Origin: Marinobacter vulgaris
GTDB lineage: Bacteria; Pseudomonadota; Gammaproteobacteria; Pseudomonadales; Oleiphilaceae
Direction: 5' to 3'
Length of the DNA stretch: 64,000 nt
Assembly: GCF_003344045.1 (NCBI RefSeq)
Contig: NZ_QFWX01000006.1
Location: forward strand, 186,001 to 250,000
Each line of letters begins with the position of its first letter. The first letter of the stretch is position 1. The translations under genes were made by a program, and so were the position numbers. The notes beneath the pieces were generated by a model, which worked only from the letters and a program-made list of their open reading frames with translations, was not told the DNA's origin and did not search any database. Shown piece by piece: positions 38,415 through 47,289 of the stretch.

Positions 38415-39818
38415 ATGAATTCTGAACAGATCGTTGCCTCCCTCAAAGCCCTGATGGAAACGGGCCAGACCCCCGGAAAAGTACTGACCGACGCGGCTGA
38501 CCTGGAAAACTACGGCAAGGACTGGACGAAGATCTATCCGCCGAAACCGGTGGCTATTGTGCTGCCAAAAACCACCGAGCAGGTGCAGGCGCTGGTGCAT
38601 TTTGCCAACGACAACCAGGTGGCTCTGGTGCCCTCCGGCGGCCGTACGGGCCTGAGTGCCGGCGCCGTGGCTGCCAACGGCGAAGTGGTCGTGGCATTCG
38701 ACAACATGAACCAGATCCTGGACTTCAGCGCCAGTGACCGCACCGTCAGGTGCCAGGCCGGTGTGGTGACCGAGCAGCTGCAGAATTTTGCGGAAGAAAA
38801 CGGCCTTTACTACCCGGTGGATTTTGCATCCGCCGGTTCCAGCCAGCTGGGTGGCAATCTGTCCACCAACGCCGGTGGCATCAAGGTGATTCGCTACGGC
38901 ATGAGCCGTGACTGGGTCGCCGGCCTCAAGGTGGTCACCGGCAAGGGCGATATCCTCGATCTGAACAAGGACCTGGAGAAGAACAACACCGGCTATGATC
39001 TCCGCCACCTGTTTATCGGCGCGGAGGGGACCCTGGGCTTTATCACGGAAGCCACCATGAAGCTGTCCCGCACGCCGGACAATCTCACCGTGCTGGTGCT
39101 GGGTCTGAATGACCTGACCAACACCATGGACGTTCTGCAGACGTTCCAGAAGCAGATCGACCTCACCGCTTACGAATTCTTCTCCCACCAGGCCATGGGG
39201 CACGTACTGGCTCATGGGCAGGTGCAGGCACCGTTTGAAACCGAGGCGCCATACTATGCGCTGCTGGAGTTCGAGGCGGTGTCTGATCAGGTGATGGACG
39301 ACGCCATGACACTGTTCGAGCAGTGTGTCGAGAATGGTTGGGTGCTGGATGGTGTTATAAGCCAGAGCGAAACCCAGGCCAGGAACCTGTGGCAACTGCG
39401 GGAGCGCATTTCCGAGTCCATTGCGCCGCGTACCCCGTATAAGAATGATATATCTGTGGTGGTTTCCAGGGTTCCGGGATTTCTGCAGGAAATCGACGCG
39501 GTGGTGACCGAGCATTATCCGGATTTCGAGATCATCTGGTTCGGTCACATCGGAGACGGCAACCTGCACCTGAATATCCTCAAGCCGGAAGACATGGCCA
39601 AGGAAGATTTCTTTGAGAAATGCCAACAGGTAAATAAATGGGTTTTCGAGATTGTCGAACGCTACCAGGGCAGTGTATCTGCCGAACACGGCGTTGGCAT
39701 GACCAAGAAGGCGTATCTGGAGTATACCCGCAGCGCTGCTGAGATTGCCTACCTGAGGGGCATCAAGCAGGTCTTCGATCCCAACCGGGTTATGAACCCC
39801 GGCAAGATCTTCGACTGA
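38415..39818 (+). CDS. FAD-linked D-2-hydroxyglutarate dehydrogenase-like oxidase
   Basis: A 467-residue VAO-family flavoprotein of the GlcD/DLD/D2HGDH type. The FAD-binding PSGGRTGLSAGAVAANGEVVVAFDNMNQIL, YYPVDFASAGSSQLGGNLSTNAGGIKVIRYG and the metal/substrate-binding WFGHIGDGNLHLN with EHGVGMTKK are all present. Placement beside serA, on the opposite strand, favours D-2-hydroxyglutarate dehydrogenase: SerA makes D-2-hydroxyglutarate and this enzyme returns it to 2-ketoglutarate, passing electrons to electron-transfer flavoprotein. D-lactate or glycolate dehydrogenase remains possible. The divergent promoter gap is 180 bases. Confidence 0.85.
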   Translation: MNSEQIVASLKALMETGQTPGKVLTDAADLENYGKDWTKIYPPKPVAIVLPKTTEQVQALVHFANDNQVALVPSGGRTGLSAGAVAANGEVVVAFDNMNQILDFSASDRTVRCQAGVVTEQLQNFAEENGLYYPVDFASAGSSQLGGNLSTNAGGIKVIRYGMSRDWVAGLKVVTGKGDILDLNKDLEKNNTGYDLRHLFIGAEGTLGFITEATMKLSRTPDNLTVLVLGLNDLTNTMDVLQTFQKQIDLTAYEFFSHQAMGHVLAHGQVQAPFETEAPYYALLEFEAVSDQVMDDAMTLFEQCVENGWVLDGVISQSETQARNLWQLRERISESIAPRTPYKNDISVVVSRVPGFLQEIDAVVTEHYPDFEIIWFGHIGDGNLHLNILKPEDMAKEDFFEKCQQVNKWVFEIVERYQGSVSAEHGVGMTKKAYLEYTRSAAEIAYLRGIKQVFDPNRVMNPGKIFD

Positions 39819-39859
39819 AGTCATTCCGGTGACGCGGGTGGTTCCCGGGAGTAACCGCA

Positions 39860-40366
39860 ATGGTAGAGCAGCTTTCCCGACGTGAAGGCGACTGTTTTCT
39901 CCTGACACCCAATCGTTCCATGAGCTGGAAGGGGAACATCCGCATCTGGCTGGCAGCCTTCATTCTTTCTATGTTGATCTCCACCGGTATGCTTCTGGTC
40001 GGAGCCTGGCCGGTGTTACCGTTTGCAGGCCTGGAACTGACGGCTCTGGCGGCCGGTTTCTACTACACCTCCCGCAAGTGCCAGAAGCGGGAAGTGCTCA
40101 CCTTCTCCCAGGAATTGATACGCCTGGAAAAAGGCCTGACCCATAAGGAGAAAGAGTGGGAACTGCCCCGGCAGTATACCCGCGTCTGGCAGGATGTACC
40201 CCGGCATCCCTGGACGCCTCCAAAGCTTCATCTCCAGTTCCGGGGCGAAGAGATTTCCCTGGCGCCGTTCCTCAATATTGATGACACCGAGGAACTGGTT
40301 GCTATCCTTGAGAAGAAGGGGCTCAGAGTGGAAAAACGGCGCAGGCCGGAGAAACTCTGGTTCTGA
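39860..40366 (+). CDS. DUF2244 membrane protein
   Basis: A 168-residue protein of the DUF2244 family: a short cytoplasmic N-terminus with LTPNRSMSWKG, two transmembrane helices (about 29-49 and 53-69, AAGFYYTSRKCQKREVL follows), and a C-terminal soluble part with RVWQDVPRHPWTPPKLHLQFRGEEISLAPFLN. The family is often found near cytochrome oxidase genes, where it may help assembly, but no oxidase gene is beside it here. It follows the dehydrogenase gene by 41 bases. Confidence 0.85.
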   Translation: MVEQLSRREGDCFLLTPNRSMSWKGNIRIWLAAFILSMLISTGMLLVGAWPVLPFAGLELTALAAGFYYTSRKCQKREVLTFSQELIRLEKGLTHKEKEWELPRQYTRVWQDVPRHPWTPPKLHLQFRGEEISLAPFLNIDDTEELVAILEKKGLRVEKRRRPEKLWF

Positions 40367-40399
40367 GGCATATCCCGAAAACAGTGAAAGCGTTGCTCT

Positions 40400-41080
40400 A
40401 TGAAAGATCACATCGTGGTTCTCACCGGCGCCGGCATGAGTGCCGAAAGCGGGCTCTCCACCTTCCGTGACAACGGCGGGCTGTGGGAGCAGTACAGCGT
40501 GTATGACGTTGCCACTCCGGAGGCTTTCGCCCGCAACCAGGAGCTGGTGTTGCGCTTTTACAATGAACGCCGGTGCCAGCTCGAGTCCGCACAACCCAAC
40601 GACGCCCATCGCCTGCTGGCGGAGCTGGAGCAGCATTGCCGCGTCACCATCATCACCCAGAACGTGGACAACCTGCATGAGCGCGGCGGGTCCAGCAACG
40701 TCATCCACCTGCATGGCGAGCTGACCAAGGCCCGCAGCTCAAAGCATCCTGAACTGGTCTACGACATCGGGTTTCGGAATATCCATCCCGGCGACACCTG
40801 TGAACGCGGTGCCCAGCTTCGGCCCCATATTGTGTGGTTCGGGGAAGAGGTTCCGATGATTGAGGTGGCAGCGGAGATAGTGCCCACCGCCGATCACCTG
40901 CTGATAGTGGGCACATCCCTGCAGGTCTATCCCGCGGCGGGTCTGGTGGACCTGGTGGGCTTCGATGTGCCGGTTACGGTGATTGATCCGGGGGAGCCGG
41001 CAAGCCTCTCCAGGGCGAAGGTGATTCGTAAGGGTGCCAGTGAGGGTCTCGCGGAATGGGTGAGCGGGCTAGGACTCTAG
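40400..41080 (+). CDS. cobB: NAD-dependent protein deacylase, sirtuin CobB-like
   Basis: A 226-residue sirtuin with the NAD-binding LTGAGMSAESGLSTFRD, the TQNVDNLH core and catalytic His105 in HLHGELTKAR. Tyr54 and Arg57 (in RFYNERR) match the pair that gives SIRT5-type enzymes preference for succinyl and malonyl lysine. The usual zinc-binding Cys-X-X-Cys pairs after HLHGEL are absent (only Cys134 remains), so this is the zinc-cysteine-less bacterial class III form. Its stop overlaps the end of the convergent UbiB-family gene by twelve bases. Confidence 0.88.
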   Translation: MKDHIVVLTGAGMSAESGLSTFRDNGGLWEQYSVYDVATPEAFARNQELVLRFYNERRCQLESAQPNDAHRLLAELEQHCRVTIITQNVDNLHERGGSSNVIHLHGELTKARSSKHPELVYDIGFRNIHPGDTCERGAQLRPHIVWFGEEVPMIEVAAEIVPTADHLLIVGTSLQVYPAAGLVDLVGFDVPVTVIDPGEPASLSRAKVIRKGASEGLAEWVSGLGL

Positions 41081-42382
41081 CCCGAGGTATTGTTCCAGCT
41101 CTTCGCGGAACGCTGCCTGCACTCCCAACCGCTTCATCATCCAGTAATGCCCGGCAATCATGCGGTCGATAAAAATGCTCTCTACCGGTGGCTTGAAGTA
41201 GTCCAGGTACTTGAACACGGTGGTGGTCTTGGCGGCGACGTCCTTGTGGAGCTCGGACTCGGCGAAGTCGTAGGGGGTATCGCTGTTGAACGGCTGGATG
41301 AGAATATCCCGCCACATGGCGTAGTAGGCCTCGTCCACCGCGGGCTGGCTTTCCACACGCGCGCCGAGAGCAATCAGGTGACGGTCCAAGGCGGCGTAGT
41401 CTTCCTCCAGCGCGGATACCAGAGCGTTGCGATAAGCCTCAATGATTTCCGGCTTCAGTTTCTTCACGCAGCCGAAGTCGTACAGAATGACGGTGCCATC
41501 CGGGCGGTACGCGAAGTTACCGGCGTGAGGGTCGCCATGGATGCACTGGTAGCGGAACAACTGGTCCGCCATCATGGTAAAGATGCGGTGGCCGATCAGG
41601 TTGATGGTGTCCTGATTGTATTTTTCAGGTGTGACCTGGCTGATGTGATCACCTTCCACCAGTTCCATGGTCAGAACCCGCCGGGAAGAGTGACTTTCAA
41701 ATACTTTCGGGATAACAATCCAGTCGTCATTGGCATGGAATGACTGGAACAGCTCCAGGTTGCGCGCCTCGTTCTCGTAATCCAGCTCTTCTTTCAGCCT
41801 GACCCGGATTTCGCCGAACAGCTGGTCCACGTGTTCCTTTGGCATCCTCAGCAGACCGCCCAGTTTCAGGGCCATGCGCAGTTGTTTCAGGTCGCTGTCG
41901 CAGGACTCGTCCACCCCGGGATACTGGATCTTGACGATTACGTCGGTGCCATCGTACAGGCGGGCCCGGTGGACCTGACCGATTGATGCGGCGGCGTAGG
42001 GTGTTTCCTGCAGGTATTCGAACAGCTCAGACACCGGCTTGCCCAGTTCACTCTCAACCTGGGCAACGATCACCTCAAAAGGCATGGGTGGCGCTTCTTT
42101 CTGGAGCCGCTCCAGAGCGTCGGAGAATTCCTTGGGCAGGAAGTCCTGGGTCTGGGACGCGATCTGGCCGACCTTCATCACCGCACCCTTGAGCTCACCC
42201 AGGGTGTCGACAATCTGATCCGCCATGCGGGTGTAGCTTTCGGAGCGGGCGCCTTCGTTGTCCTCCTCGCTGCGAAAAATTCGGCGCGCACGCTGGCCGG
42301 CATATTGCCCGGCCACGGAAGCCGTCATGCCTGCCAATCTGAAGAATCGCCCGCTACGGGTGGTCACTGGTTTTTTTGCCAT
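41069..42382 (-). CDS. UbiB/ABC1 family atypical kinase
   Basis: A 437-residue member of the ABC1/ADCK/UbiB family. The characteristic motifs are the KxGQ sequence (GAVMKVGQIASQ), the Ala-rich nucleotide loop (AAASIGQVHRA), the invariant VKIQYPGV, the catalytic IHGDPHAGNFAYR and the metal-binding DFG (YDFGCVKKL). It lacks the two C-terminal membrane helices of canonical UbiB, resembling the ADCK3-like soluble group. The family supports ubiquinone biosynthesis, possibly by moving isoprenoid intermediates. It is not within a ubi cluster. Confidence 0.88.
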   Translation of the reverse strand: MAKKPVTTRSGRFFRLAGMTASVAGQYAGQRARRIFRSEEDNEGARSESYTRMADQIVDTLGELKGAVMKVGQIASQTQDFLPKEFSDALERLQKEAPPMPFEVIVAQVESELGKPVSELFEYLQETPYAAASIGQVHRARLYDGTDVIVKIQYPGVDESCDSDLKQLRMALKLGGLLRMPKEHVDQLFGEIRVRLKEELDYENEARNLELFQSFHANDDWIVIPKVFESHSSRRVLTMELVEGDHISQVTPEKYNQDTINLIGHRIFTMMADQLFRYQCIHGDPHAGNFAYRPDGTVILYDFGCVKKLKPEIIEAYRNALVSALEEDYAALDRHLIALGARVESQPAVDEAYYAMWRDILIQPFNSDTPYDFAESELHKDVAAKTTTVFKYLDYFKPPVESIFIDRMIAGHYWMMKRLGVQAAFREELEQYLGLES

Positions 42383-42451
42383 GCCTGATATACGTCCTGA
42401 AAAGCCGATGGACCTGAGGTTAGTCGTAATCTTGCGCGACCGGGCTCCAGA

Positions 42452-43114
42452 CTAAAGTACGGTGGTCTCCACAAACAAGGCATCTTCCAGTTCCAGTGAT
42501 AATATCTGCCCCGATTCCAGCGGCCCTACGCCTTTGGGCGTGCCGGTCAGGACCACGTCGCCGGGCATCAGGGTGAACTGGGTGCTCATATGCGCAATGA
42601 GAGGCACGATCGGATTCAGCATGTCCCGGGTGTCTCCGGTTTGCTGGCGTTGCCGGTTGATGTCGAGGGTGAAGATGAGGTGATCACGCCGCAGCAGGCC
42701 AATGGGTACAAATGGTGACAGCGGGCAGGCTCCGTCAAAGGACTTGGCTCTTTCCCAGGGCTGGCCCTTTTCCTTGAGCCGGGCCTGCAGGTCCCGCAGG
42801 GTCAGATCCAGAGCCAGACCGTAGCCAAGAATGGCGCCCTCGGCCTCGCTGACAGAGGCGTTGGTCAGCGGACGGCCAATCAGTACCGCCAGTTCGGTTT
42901 CGAAATGGACCGCGCCACGATCGCGAGGAAAGTCCAGGGGGCGGGTAATATGCACCGCCGATGTTGCCGGTTTGATAAACAGCAGGGGCTCGTCCGGCAC
43001 CGGGTTGTTCAGTTCCCGTGCATGCTCCGCGTAGTTGCGGCCAATGCAGACAATCTTGCCCAGCGGCAGGTGCACCGGGGTCCCGTCTTTCCAGTGGTGC
43101 TGATAATCAGGCAT
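42452..43114 (-). CDS. Fumarylacetoacetate hydrolase family protein
   Basis: A 220-residue single-domain FAH protein of the YcgM/oxaloacetate tautomerase type. Recognisable parts are IVCIGRNYAEHARELNN, FIKPATSAV, VHFETELAVLIG with metal-binding Glu residues, YGLALDLTLRDLQ and the closing DVVLTGTPKGVGPL. Such proteins act on acylpyruvates or tautomerise oxaloacetate. It is the third gene of a minus-strand group with apt and an NCS2 permease (gap nine bases after apt). Confidence 0.9.
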   Translation of the reverse strand: MPDYQHHWKDGTPVHLPLGKIVCIGRNYAEHARELNNPVPDEPLLFIKPATSAVHITRPLDFPRDRGAVHFETELAVLIGRPLTNASVSEAEGAILGYGLALDLTLRDLQARLKEKGQPWERAKSFDGACPLSPFVPIGLLRRDHLIFTLDINRQRQQTGDTRDMLNPIVPLIAHMSTQFTLMPGDVVLTGTPKGVGPLESGQILSLELEDALFVETTVL

Positions 43115-43123
43115 GGTTGCCCT

Positions 43124-43666
43124 CTAGTCGCCCTCGAATGAGCAGACAGTATAAACCTTCAGCCCTTCGTCCTGCAGCTTGCGTGATCCGCCCAGGTCGG
43201 GGAGGTCAATCATCGCCGCCACTTCCACGATCTCTGCGCCAATGCGGCGGATCAGGCGCGAGGCAGCCAGCATGGTGCCCCCCGTGGCGATCAGGTCATC
43301 CACCAGCACCACGTTGTCGCCGGGTTTGAAGGCATCCTTGTGCAGTTCCACCGAGGCGGTGCCGTATTCCAGTTCATAGTCCTCCACCAGGGTATCGAAC
43401 GGCAGCTTGCCTTTCTTGCGGATCAGCACCAGTGAGGCATTGAGCTCGTAGGCAAGGGCAGAGCCGATAATGAAACCGCGGGCATCGACTGCGGCAACGG
43501 CATCGATCCGGTGGCCGTGGTAACGGTGAACGAAGGCATCAATCAGCTTGCGGAATGCGGTTCTGTCCTGCAGCACGGTGGTGATATCGCGAAAGGCGAC
43601 CCCTGGCTTGGGCCAGTCAGGCACCGTGCGAATGGCTTTCTTGATGCTTTCTGCAAAGTAGTCCAT
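43124..43666 (-). CDS. apt: Adenine phosphoribosyltransferase
   Basis: A 180-residue PRTase matching Apt: [21 protein letters not shown] near the N-terminus, the [17 protein letters not shown] loop, [13 protein letters not shown], and the PRPP-binding [18 protein letters not shown]. It converts adenine and PRPP to AMP. It follows the NCS2 permease gene by 27 bases on the same strand, making an uptake-and-salvage pair. Confidence 0.95.
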   Translation of the reverse strand: MDYFAESIKKAIRTVPDWPKPGVAFRDITTVLQDRTAFRKLIDAFVHRYHGHRIDAVAAVDARGFIIGSALAYELNASLVLIRKKGKLPFDTLVEDYELEYGTASVELHKDAFKPGDNVVLVDDLIATGGTMLAASRLIRRIGAEIVEVAAMIDLPDLGGSRKLQDEGLKVYTVCSFEGD

Positions 43667-43693
43667 AGCGGGTCCGGGCTCTGGAGACGCAGC

Positions 43694-44992
43694 TTAAGCC
43701 ACGTCCAGGAAGGTGAATTTCAGGATGAAGACGATCGCGATAATGACCACGCTGGCGTTCAGATCCGACCAGCGACCGCTCAGCGCCTTAAGGATGGCAT
43801 AGGTGATGAAGCCCAGCGCAATGCCGTTGGCGATGGAAAACGTCAGCGGCATCATCAGTGCCGTCACAACCGCCGGTGCAGCTTCGGTGACATCGTCCCA
43901 GTCTATCAGTTTCAGGCCGCTGGCCATCAGCACGGCCACATACAGCAGGGCAGGGGCTGTGGCATAAGCCGGGATAATGCTGGCAATGGGCGACAGCAGC
44001 AGGCACGCCATGAACAGGGCGCCCACCACGACAGCGGTCAGGCCGGTGCGGCCACCGGCGGAGATGCCAGCGGTGGACTCGATATAACTGGTGGTGGTGG
44101 ATGTACCGAGGGCGGCCCCGGACATGGTCGCCACGGAATCGGACATCAGGGCACGGCCAAGGCGCGGCAGCTTGCCGTTTTCATCCAGCAGTCCACCGCG
44201 TTGGGCTGCGCCGATCAGGGTGCCTGAGGTGTCGAACAGGTCGACGAACAGGAAGGCAAAAATAACGCTGATCATGCCCACATTGAACGCACCGGCCAGA
44301 TCCAGCTGCATGAAGGTCGGGGCCAGGCTGGGCGGGGCGGAAACAAAGCCGTCGTATTCCACCATGCCCATTGCCATTGCCGCGGCGGTCACGGCAATGA
44401 TGCCAATCATCACCGCACCGGTGATCTGGCGGAACGACAGCGCGCAGATCAGTACGAAGCCGCCGAAGAAAAGCAGGCTTTCGGCCACTTTAACGTCGCC
44501 AAGACCAACCAGGGTGGCGGGGTTATCAATAACGACCCCGGCATTTTTCAGTGCAATCAGCGCCAGAAAGAAGCCGATACCGGCTGAAATGCCGAAGCGC
44601 AACGAAAGCGGGATGCTGTTGATGATCCATTCCCGGACCTTGAAGAGGCTCAGCAAAAAGAAGATGAAACCGGAGATGAACACGGCTCCCAGTGCCACCT
44701 GCCAGCTGTAGCCCATGCTGCCGACCACGGTGAACGAGAAGAAGGCGTTCAGGCCCATGCCCGGTGCCAGGGCAATCGGGTAGTTGGCCCAGAGTCCCAT
44801 GATCAGGGTGCCAATGGTGGCCGCCAGACAGGTGGCAACAAACACAGCACCGAAGTCCATGCCGGTGGCAGAGAGAATGCTGGGATTAACCACGATGATG
44901 TAAGCCATGGTCAGGAAAGTGGTAAAGCCCGCAATCACCTCTTTACGAACGGTGGTACCATGGGCCTGGAGCTTGAATAAACGTTCGAGCAT
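43694..44992 (-). CDS. NCS2 family purine permease (AzgA-type)
   Basis: A 432-residue membrane protein with about 12-14 helices of the AzgA/NCS2 hypoxanthine-guanine-adenine permease group: AHGTTVRKEVIAGFTTFLTMAYIIVVNPSILS near the N-terminus, the signature AGMGLNAFF-type segment (APGMGLNAFFSFTVVG), and GTSTTTSYIESTAGISAGGRTGLTAVVVG. It imports purine bases by proton symport; the adjacent apt gene favours adenine. The ATG at 44992 follows GAGGCAGG; a GTG six codons earlier is an alternative start. Confidence 0.9.
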   Translation of the reverse strand: MLERLFKLQAHGTTVRKEVIAGFTTFLTMAYIIVVNPSILSATGMDFGAVFVATCLAATIGTLIMGLWANYPIALAPGMGLNAFFSFTVVGSMGYSWQVALGAVFISGFIFFLLSLFKVREWIINSIPLSLRFGISAGIGFFLALIALKNAGVVIDNPATLVGLGDVKVAESLLFFGGFVLICALSFRQITGAVMIGIIAVTAAAMAMGMVEYDGFVSAPPSLAPTFMQLDLAGAFNVGMISVIFAFLFVDLFDTSGTLIGAAQRGGLLDENGKLPRLGRALMSDSVATMSGAALGTSTTTSYIESTAGISAGGRTGLTAVVVGALFMACLLLSPIASIIPAYATAPALLYVAVLMASGLKLIDWDDVTEAAPAVVTALMMPLTFSIANGIALGFITYAILKALSGRWSDLNASVVIIAIVFILKFTFLDVA

Positions 44993-45294
44993 GACGGATG
45001 CCTGCCTCACAGGATGCTGAATGGGGGTTGGGCAAATCTTTTCAGGAGCTGGGCTAAAAAAACGGCAATGTTACCGTCTGGAGCCGCCAACGCCAAGGAA
45101 CGATTGAGTGTTGGCAGGGTAGACCAAAAGGTTAGCCGATTCACCCCCCCGGAAAGGTGTAGGGGTGGAGCATTTTGAGGAAACCCGGTAGCGCCCGGTA
45201 GGCACCGATATACGAATGTCTATGATCCATCTTCAACGCCGGGCACGTATTTCAGAGTCAACTTGAACGTTTCCCGCAGTCCGGAGTGAGTATT
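44993..45294. other. Intergenic region, divergent promoters expected
   Basis: About 300 bases between the purine permease and the divergent BLUF gene. I see no gene, no clear palindromic element and no known riboswitch pattern. A short C-run (CCCCCC, about 45145) and GGAGTGAG before the BLUF start are the only marked features. Confidence 0.5.
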
Positions 45295-45861
45295 ATGTCC
45301 CTGATTCGCCTGGCTTATGCCAGTGAAGCCACCTTCAAGGCAAAGCCCGTGGAAAAGGGCGTAGAGCCCAATGTCGCGCGGATTCTGATGGAATCCCGAA
45401 GAAACAACGCGAAAAATGAAATTGTTGGCGGGCTCTACTATGGCGACGACCAGTTTTTTCAGTATCTGGAAGGCGAGGAGGAAGCCGTTGGCAGGCTATA
45501 TGACCGGATTGCCAGGGACGAACGGCATCGCAATGTGGTCATTCTGCTGGAAGAGCCGATTAAACAGAGAACCTTCACCAACTGGTCCATGAAGTACGTT
45601 CCGCTATCATCCGATGTGAACCGGTTCCTGGATAGCCAGGGAATGGACACGTTCCGCCCGTCCGAATTTAATCGCAGTCAGTGCGAGGAAATGGTCACCC
45701 TGATTCGCAACTCCAGCCAGGAAGGTCGGGTGGTCAGCCATGATGGCGCGCGCAACGACCGTAACAAGCAGTCTGTTATTCCCAAAGGTATTCTGATGGG
45801 GCTCATCGCGGCCGGTATATGTCTGGTGGGTGCCATGGCCTACGTAAGCACCATGCTTTAG
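45295..45861 (+). CDS. BLUF blue-light sensor with C-terminal membrane anchor
   Basis: A 188-residue protein with an N-terminal BLUF domain. The photoactive residues are all found: Tyr8 (LAYAS), Asn38, Gln56 in FFQYLEG, and Trp97/Met99 in NWSM. So the flavin photocycle should be possible. The domain is followed by about 55 polar residues and then a single hydrophobic helix of about 22 residues (ILMGLIAAGICLVGAMAYVSTML) at the extreme C-terminus, making a tail-anchored protein. No output domain of known type is present. Start chosen at the ATG with GGAG eight bases before; a GTG at 45286 is an alternative. Confidence 0.85.
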   Translation: MSLIRLAYASEATFKAKPVEKGVEPNVARILMESRRNNAKNEIVGGLYYGDDQFFQYLEGEEEAVGRLYDRIARDERHRNVVILLEEPIKQRTFTNWSMKYVPLSSDVNRFLDSQGMDTFRPSEFNRSQCEEMVTLIRNSSQEGRVVSHDGARNDRNKQSVIPKGILMGLIAAGICLVGAMAYVSTML

Positions 45862-46001
45862 TAGCGGATCACCGGGAATATAAGTAAAGCTTATCCGGTT
45901 GGATAAAACTTCTTTATTTGCTTCATGGCGCGACTCTGTTTAGGTTGATGACCATCAACTGCAGTCATCCTGTATCGACCGTCGATTAACGGAGTCAGAA
46001 C

Positions 46002-46982
46002 ATGAGAGCGATTCTCTGCAAGGAATACGGCCCCGCGGACAAGCTGGTGATCGAAGACATCGCCAGTCCCGTTGCGAAAGGCCATGGCGTCAAGGTGCGG
46101 GTCAAGGCCGCCGGCCTGAACTTTCCAGACACCCTGATCATCGAAGGCAAGTATCAGCTCAAGCCGACCATGCCGTTTTCTCCCGGCGGAGAAATGTCCG
46201 GCGAGGTGATCGAAGTGGGCGAGAAAGTAACCCGCTTCAAACCGGGCGACCGCGTTGCCGGCCTCACCGGCTACGGTGCCTTCGCAGAGGAAGTTGTGGT
46301 TCCCGAACAGAATATCCTGCCCATCCCTGAATCCATGTCTGACGAAAAAGCTGCGGCTTTCTCCATGGTTTACGGCACCTCCTATTACGCCCTCAAACAG
46401 CGGGCCAACATCCAGCCGGGTGAAACCCTGCTGGTACTTGGCGCCAGTGGTGGCGTTGGCCTGGCCACGGTGGAACTGGGCAAAGCCATGGGCGCCCATG
46501 TAATCGCAGCCGCCAGCACCGCCGAGAAGCTGGCGGTAGCCAGGGAAGCCGGTGCCGATGAGCTGATCAACTATACCGAAGAGCCACTGAAAGACGCCGT
46601 GAAACGGCTGACCAACAGCAAAGGCGTGGATGTCATCTACGACCCGGTGGGTGGTGAATTCACGGAACAGGCATTGCGTGCCATGGCCTGGAACGGCCGC
46701 CACCTGATTATCGGCTTCGCCGCCGGCGACATCCCCAAGATCCCGGCCAACCTGACTCTGTTGAAGGGCTGTTCGGTAGTGGGTGTGTTCTGGGGCAGTT
46801 TCACCCAGCGTGAGCCTAAAACCAGCGCCCAGAATATGATGGAGCTGCTAAAACTGTTCTCCGAGGGCAAGATTGATCCGAGAATCAGTGAGGTTTACGA
46901 TTTCGAGGATTACGAGAAAGCCCTCGGGGCGCTGACCGGGCGCACAGCTACCGGGAAGATTGTGCTTAAGGTTGGTTCTTGA
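46002..46982 (+). CDS. NADPH:quinone oxidoreductase family protein
   Basis: A 326-residue member of the zinc-free medium-chain dehydrogenase family. It has the N-terminal catalytic fold (GLNFPDTLIIEGKYQ, PGGEMSGEVIEVG), the cofactor-binding LVLGASGGVGLATVELGKAMGAHVIAAASTAEKL and DVIYDPVGGEFTEQALRAMAWNGRHLIIGFAAG. No catalytic-zinc cysteines of alcohol dehydrogenases are seen. It likely reduces quinones or enones with NADPH. It is convergent with the atu cluster and separated from it by a repeat-rich gap. Confidence 0.87.
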   Translation: MRAILCKEYGPADKLVIEDIASPVAKGHGVKVRVKAAGLNFPDTLIIEGKYQLKPTMPFSPGGEMSGEVIEVGEKVTRFKPGDRVAGLTGYGAFAEEVVVPEQNILPIPESMSDEKAAAFSMVYGTSYYALKQRANIQPGETLLVLGASGGVGLATVELGKAMGAHVIAAASTAEKLAVAREAGADELINYTEEPLKDAVKRLTNSKGVDVIYDPVGGEFTEQALRAMAWNGRHLIIGFAAGDIPKIPANLTLLKGCSVVGVFWGSFTQREPKTSAQNMMELLKLFSEGKIDPRISEVYDFEDYEKALGALTGRTATGKIVLKVGS

Positions 46983-47029
46983 GGTCTGGCGTCAGAACTG
47001 GGCCCTAGCCTGTATGTTGTGGTGGTTGC

Positions 47030-47133
47030 ACCGGTGGGGAGCCCCTCCCAAAAAACGCTTCAAGCACATCCATGTGCGCTTGGGCTCCGCCATCCATGGC
47101 TCCGCACATTTTTGGGAGGGGCTCCCCACCGGT
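47030..47133 (-). repeat. TwoAYGGAY-like palindromic element, copy 2
   Basis: Perfect 25-bp arms (47030-47054 and 47109-47133) enclose a 54-bp core that reads in the reverse sense. The two hairpins have loops ATGGAT, with stems GCC/GGC and GCAC/GTGC. Core tail TTGAAGCGT. It lies 48 bases after the quinone oxidoreductase stop. Confidence 0.85.
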
Positions 47134-47167
47134 ACAGGCAAAGCATGGGAGGTATCGCCTTGCTATT

Positions 47168-47252
47168 GTAGGTCGGATTAGCGAAGCGTAATCCGACTCT
47201 TTTCGTGGCGTGGCATCCATTTGTCGGATTACGCTTCGCTAATCCGACCTAC
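47168..47252. repeat. Inverted pair of GTAGGTCGGATTAGCGAAGC repeats
   Basis: A 30-base unit (47168-47197) is repeated as a perfect inverted copy at 47223-47252, with 25 bases between. Each arm is itself largely palindromic (GGATTAGCGAAGCGTAATCC). This sequence is a widely scattered intergenic repeat of proteobacteria, recalled from knowledge. Confidence 0.8.
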
Positions 47253-47289
47253 GTGGTTTGCCTTGACCGGTATATCCCCAAGGTTTGCA

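Noticed and set aside
37005..39908. A 967-codon open frame on the minus strand running through serA and back across the D-2-hydroxyglutarate dehydrogenase gene
   Set aside because: Only the serA part (to 38234) matches a known family; the remainder is the reverse of a clear plus-strand gene.
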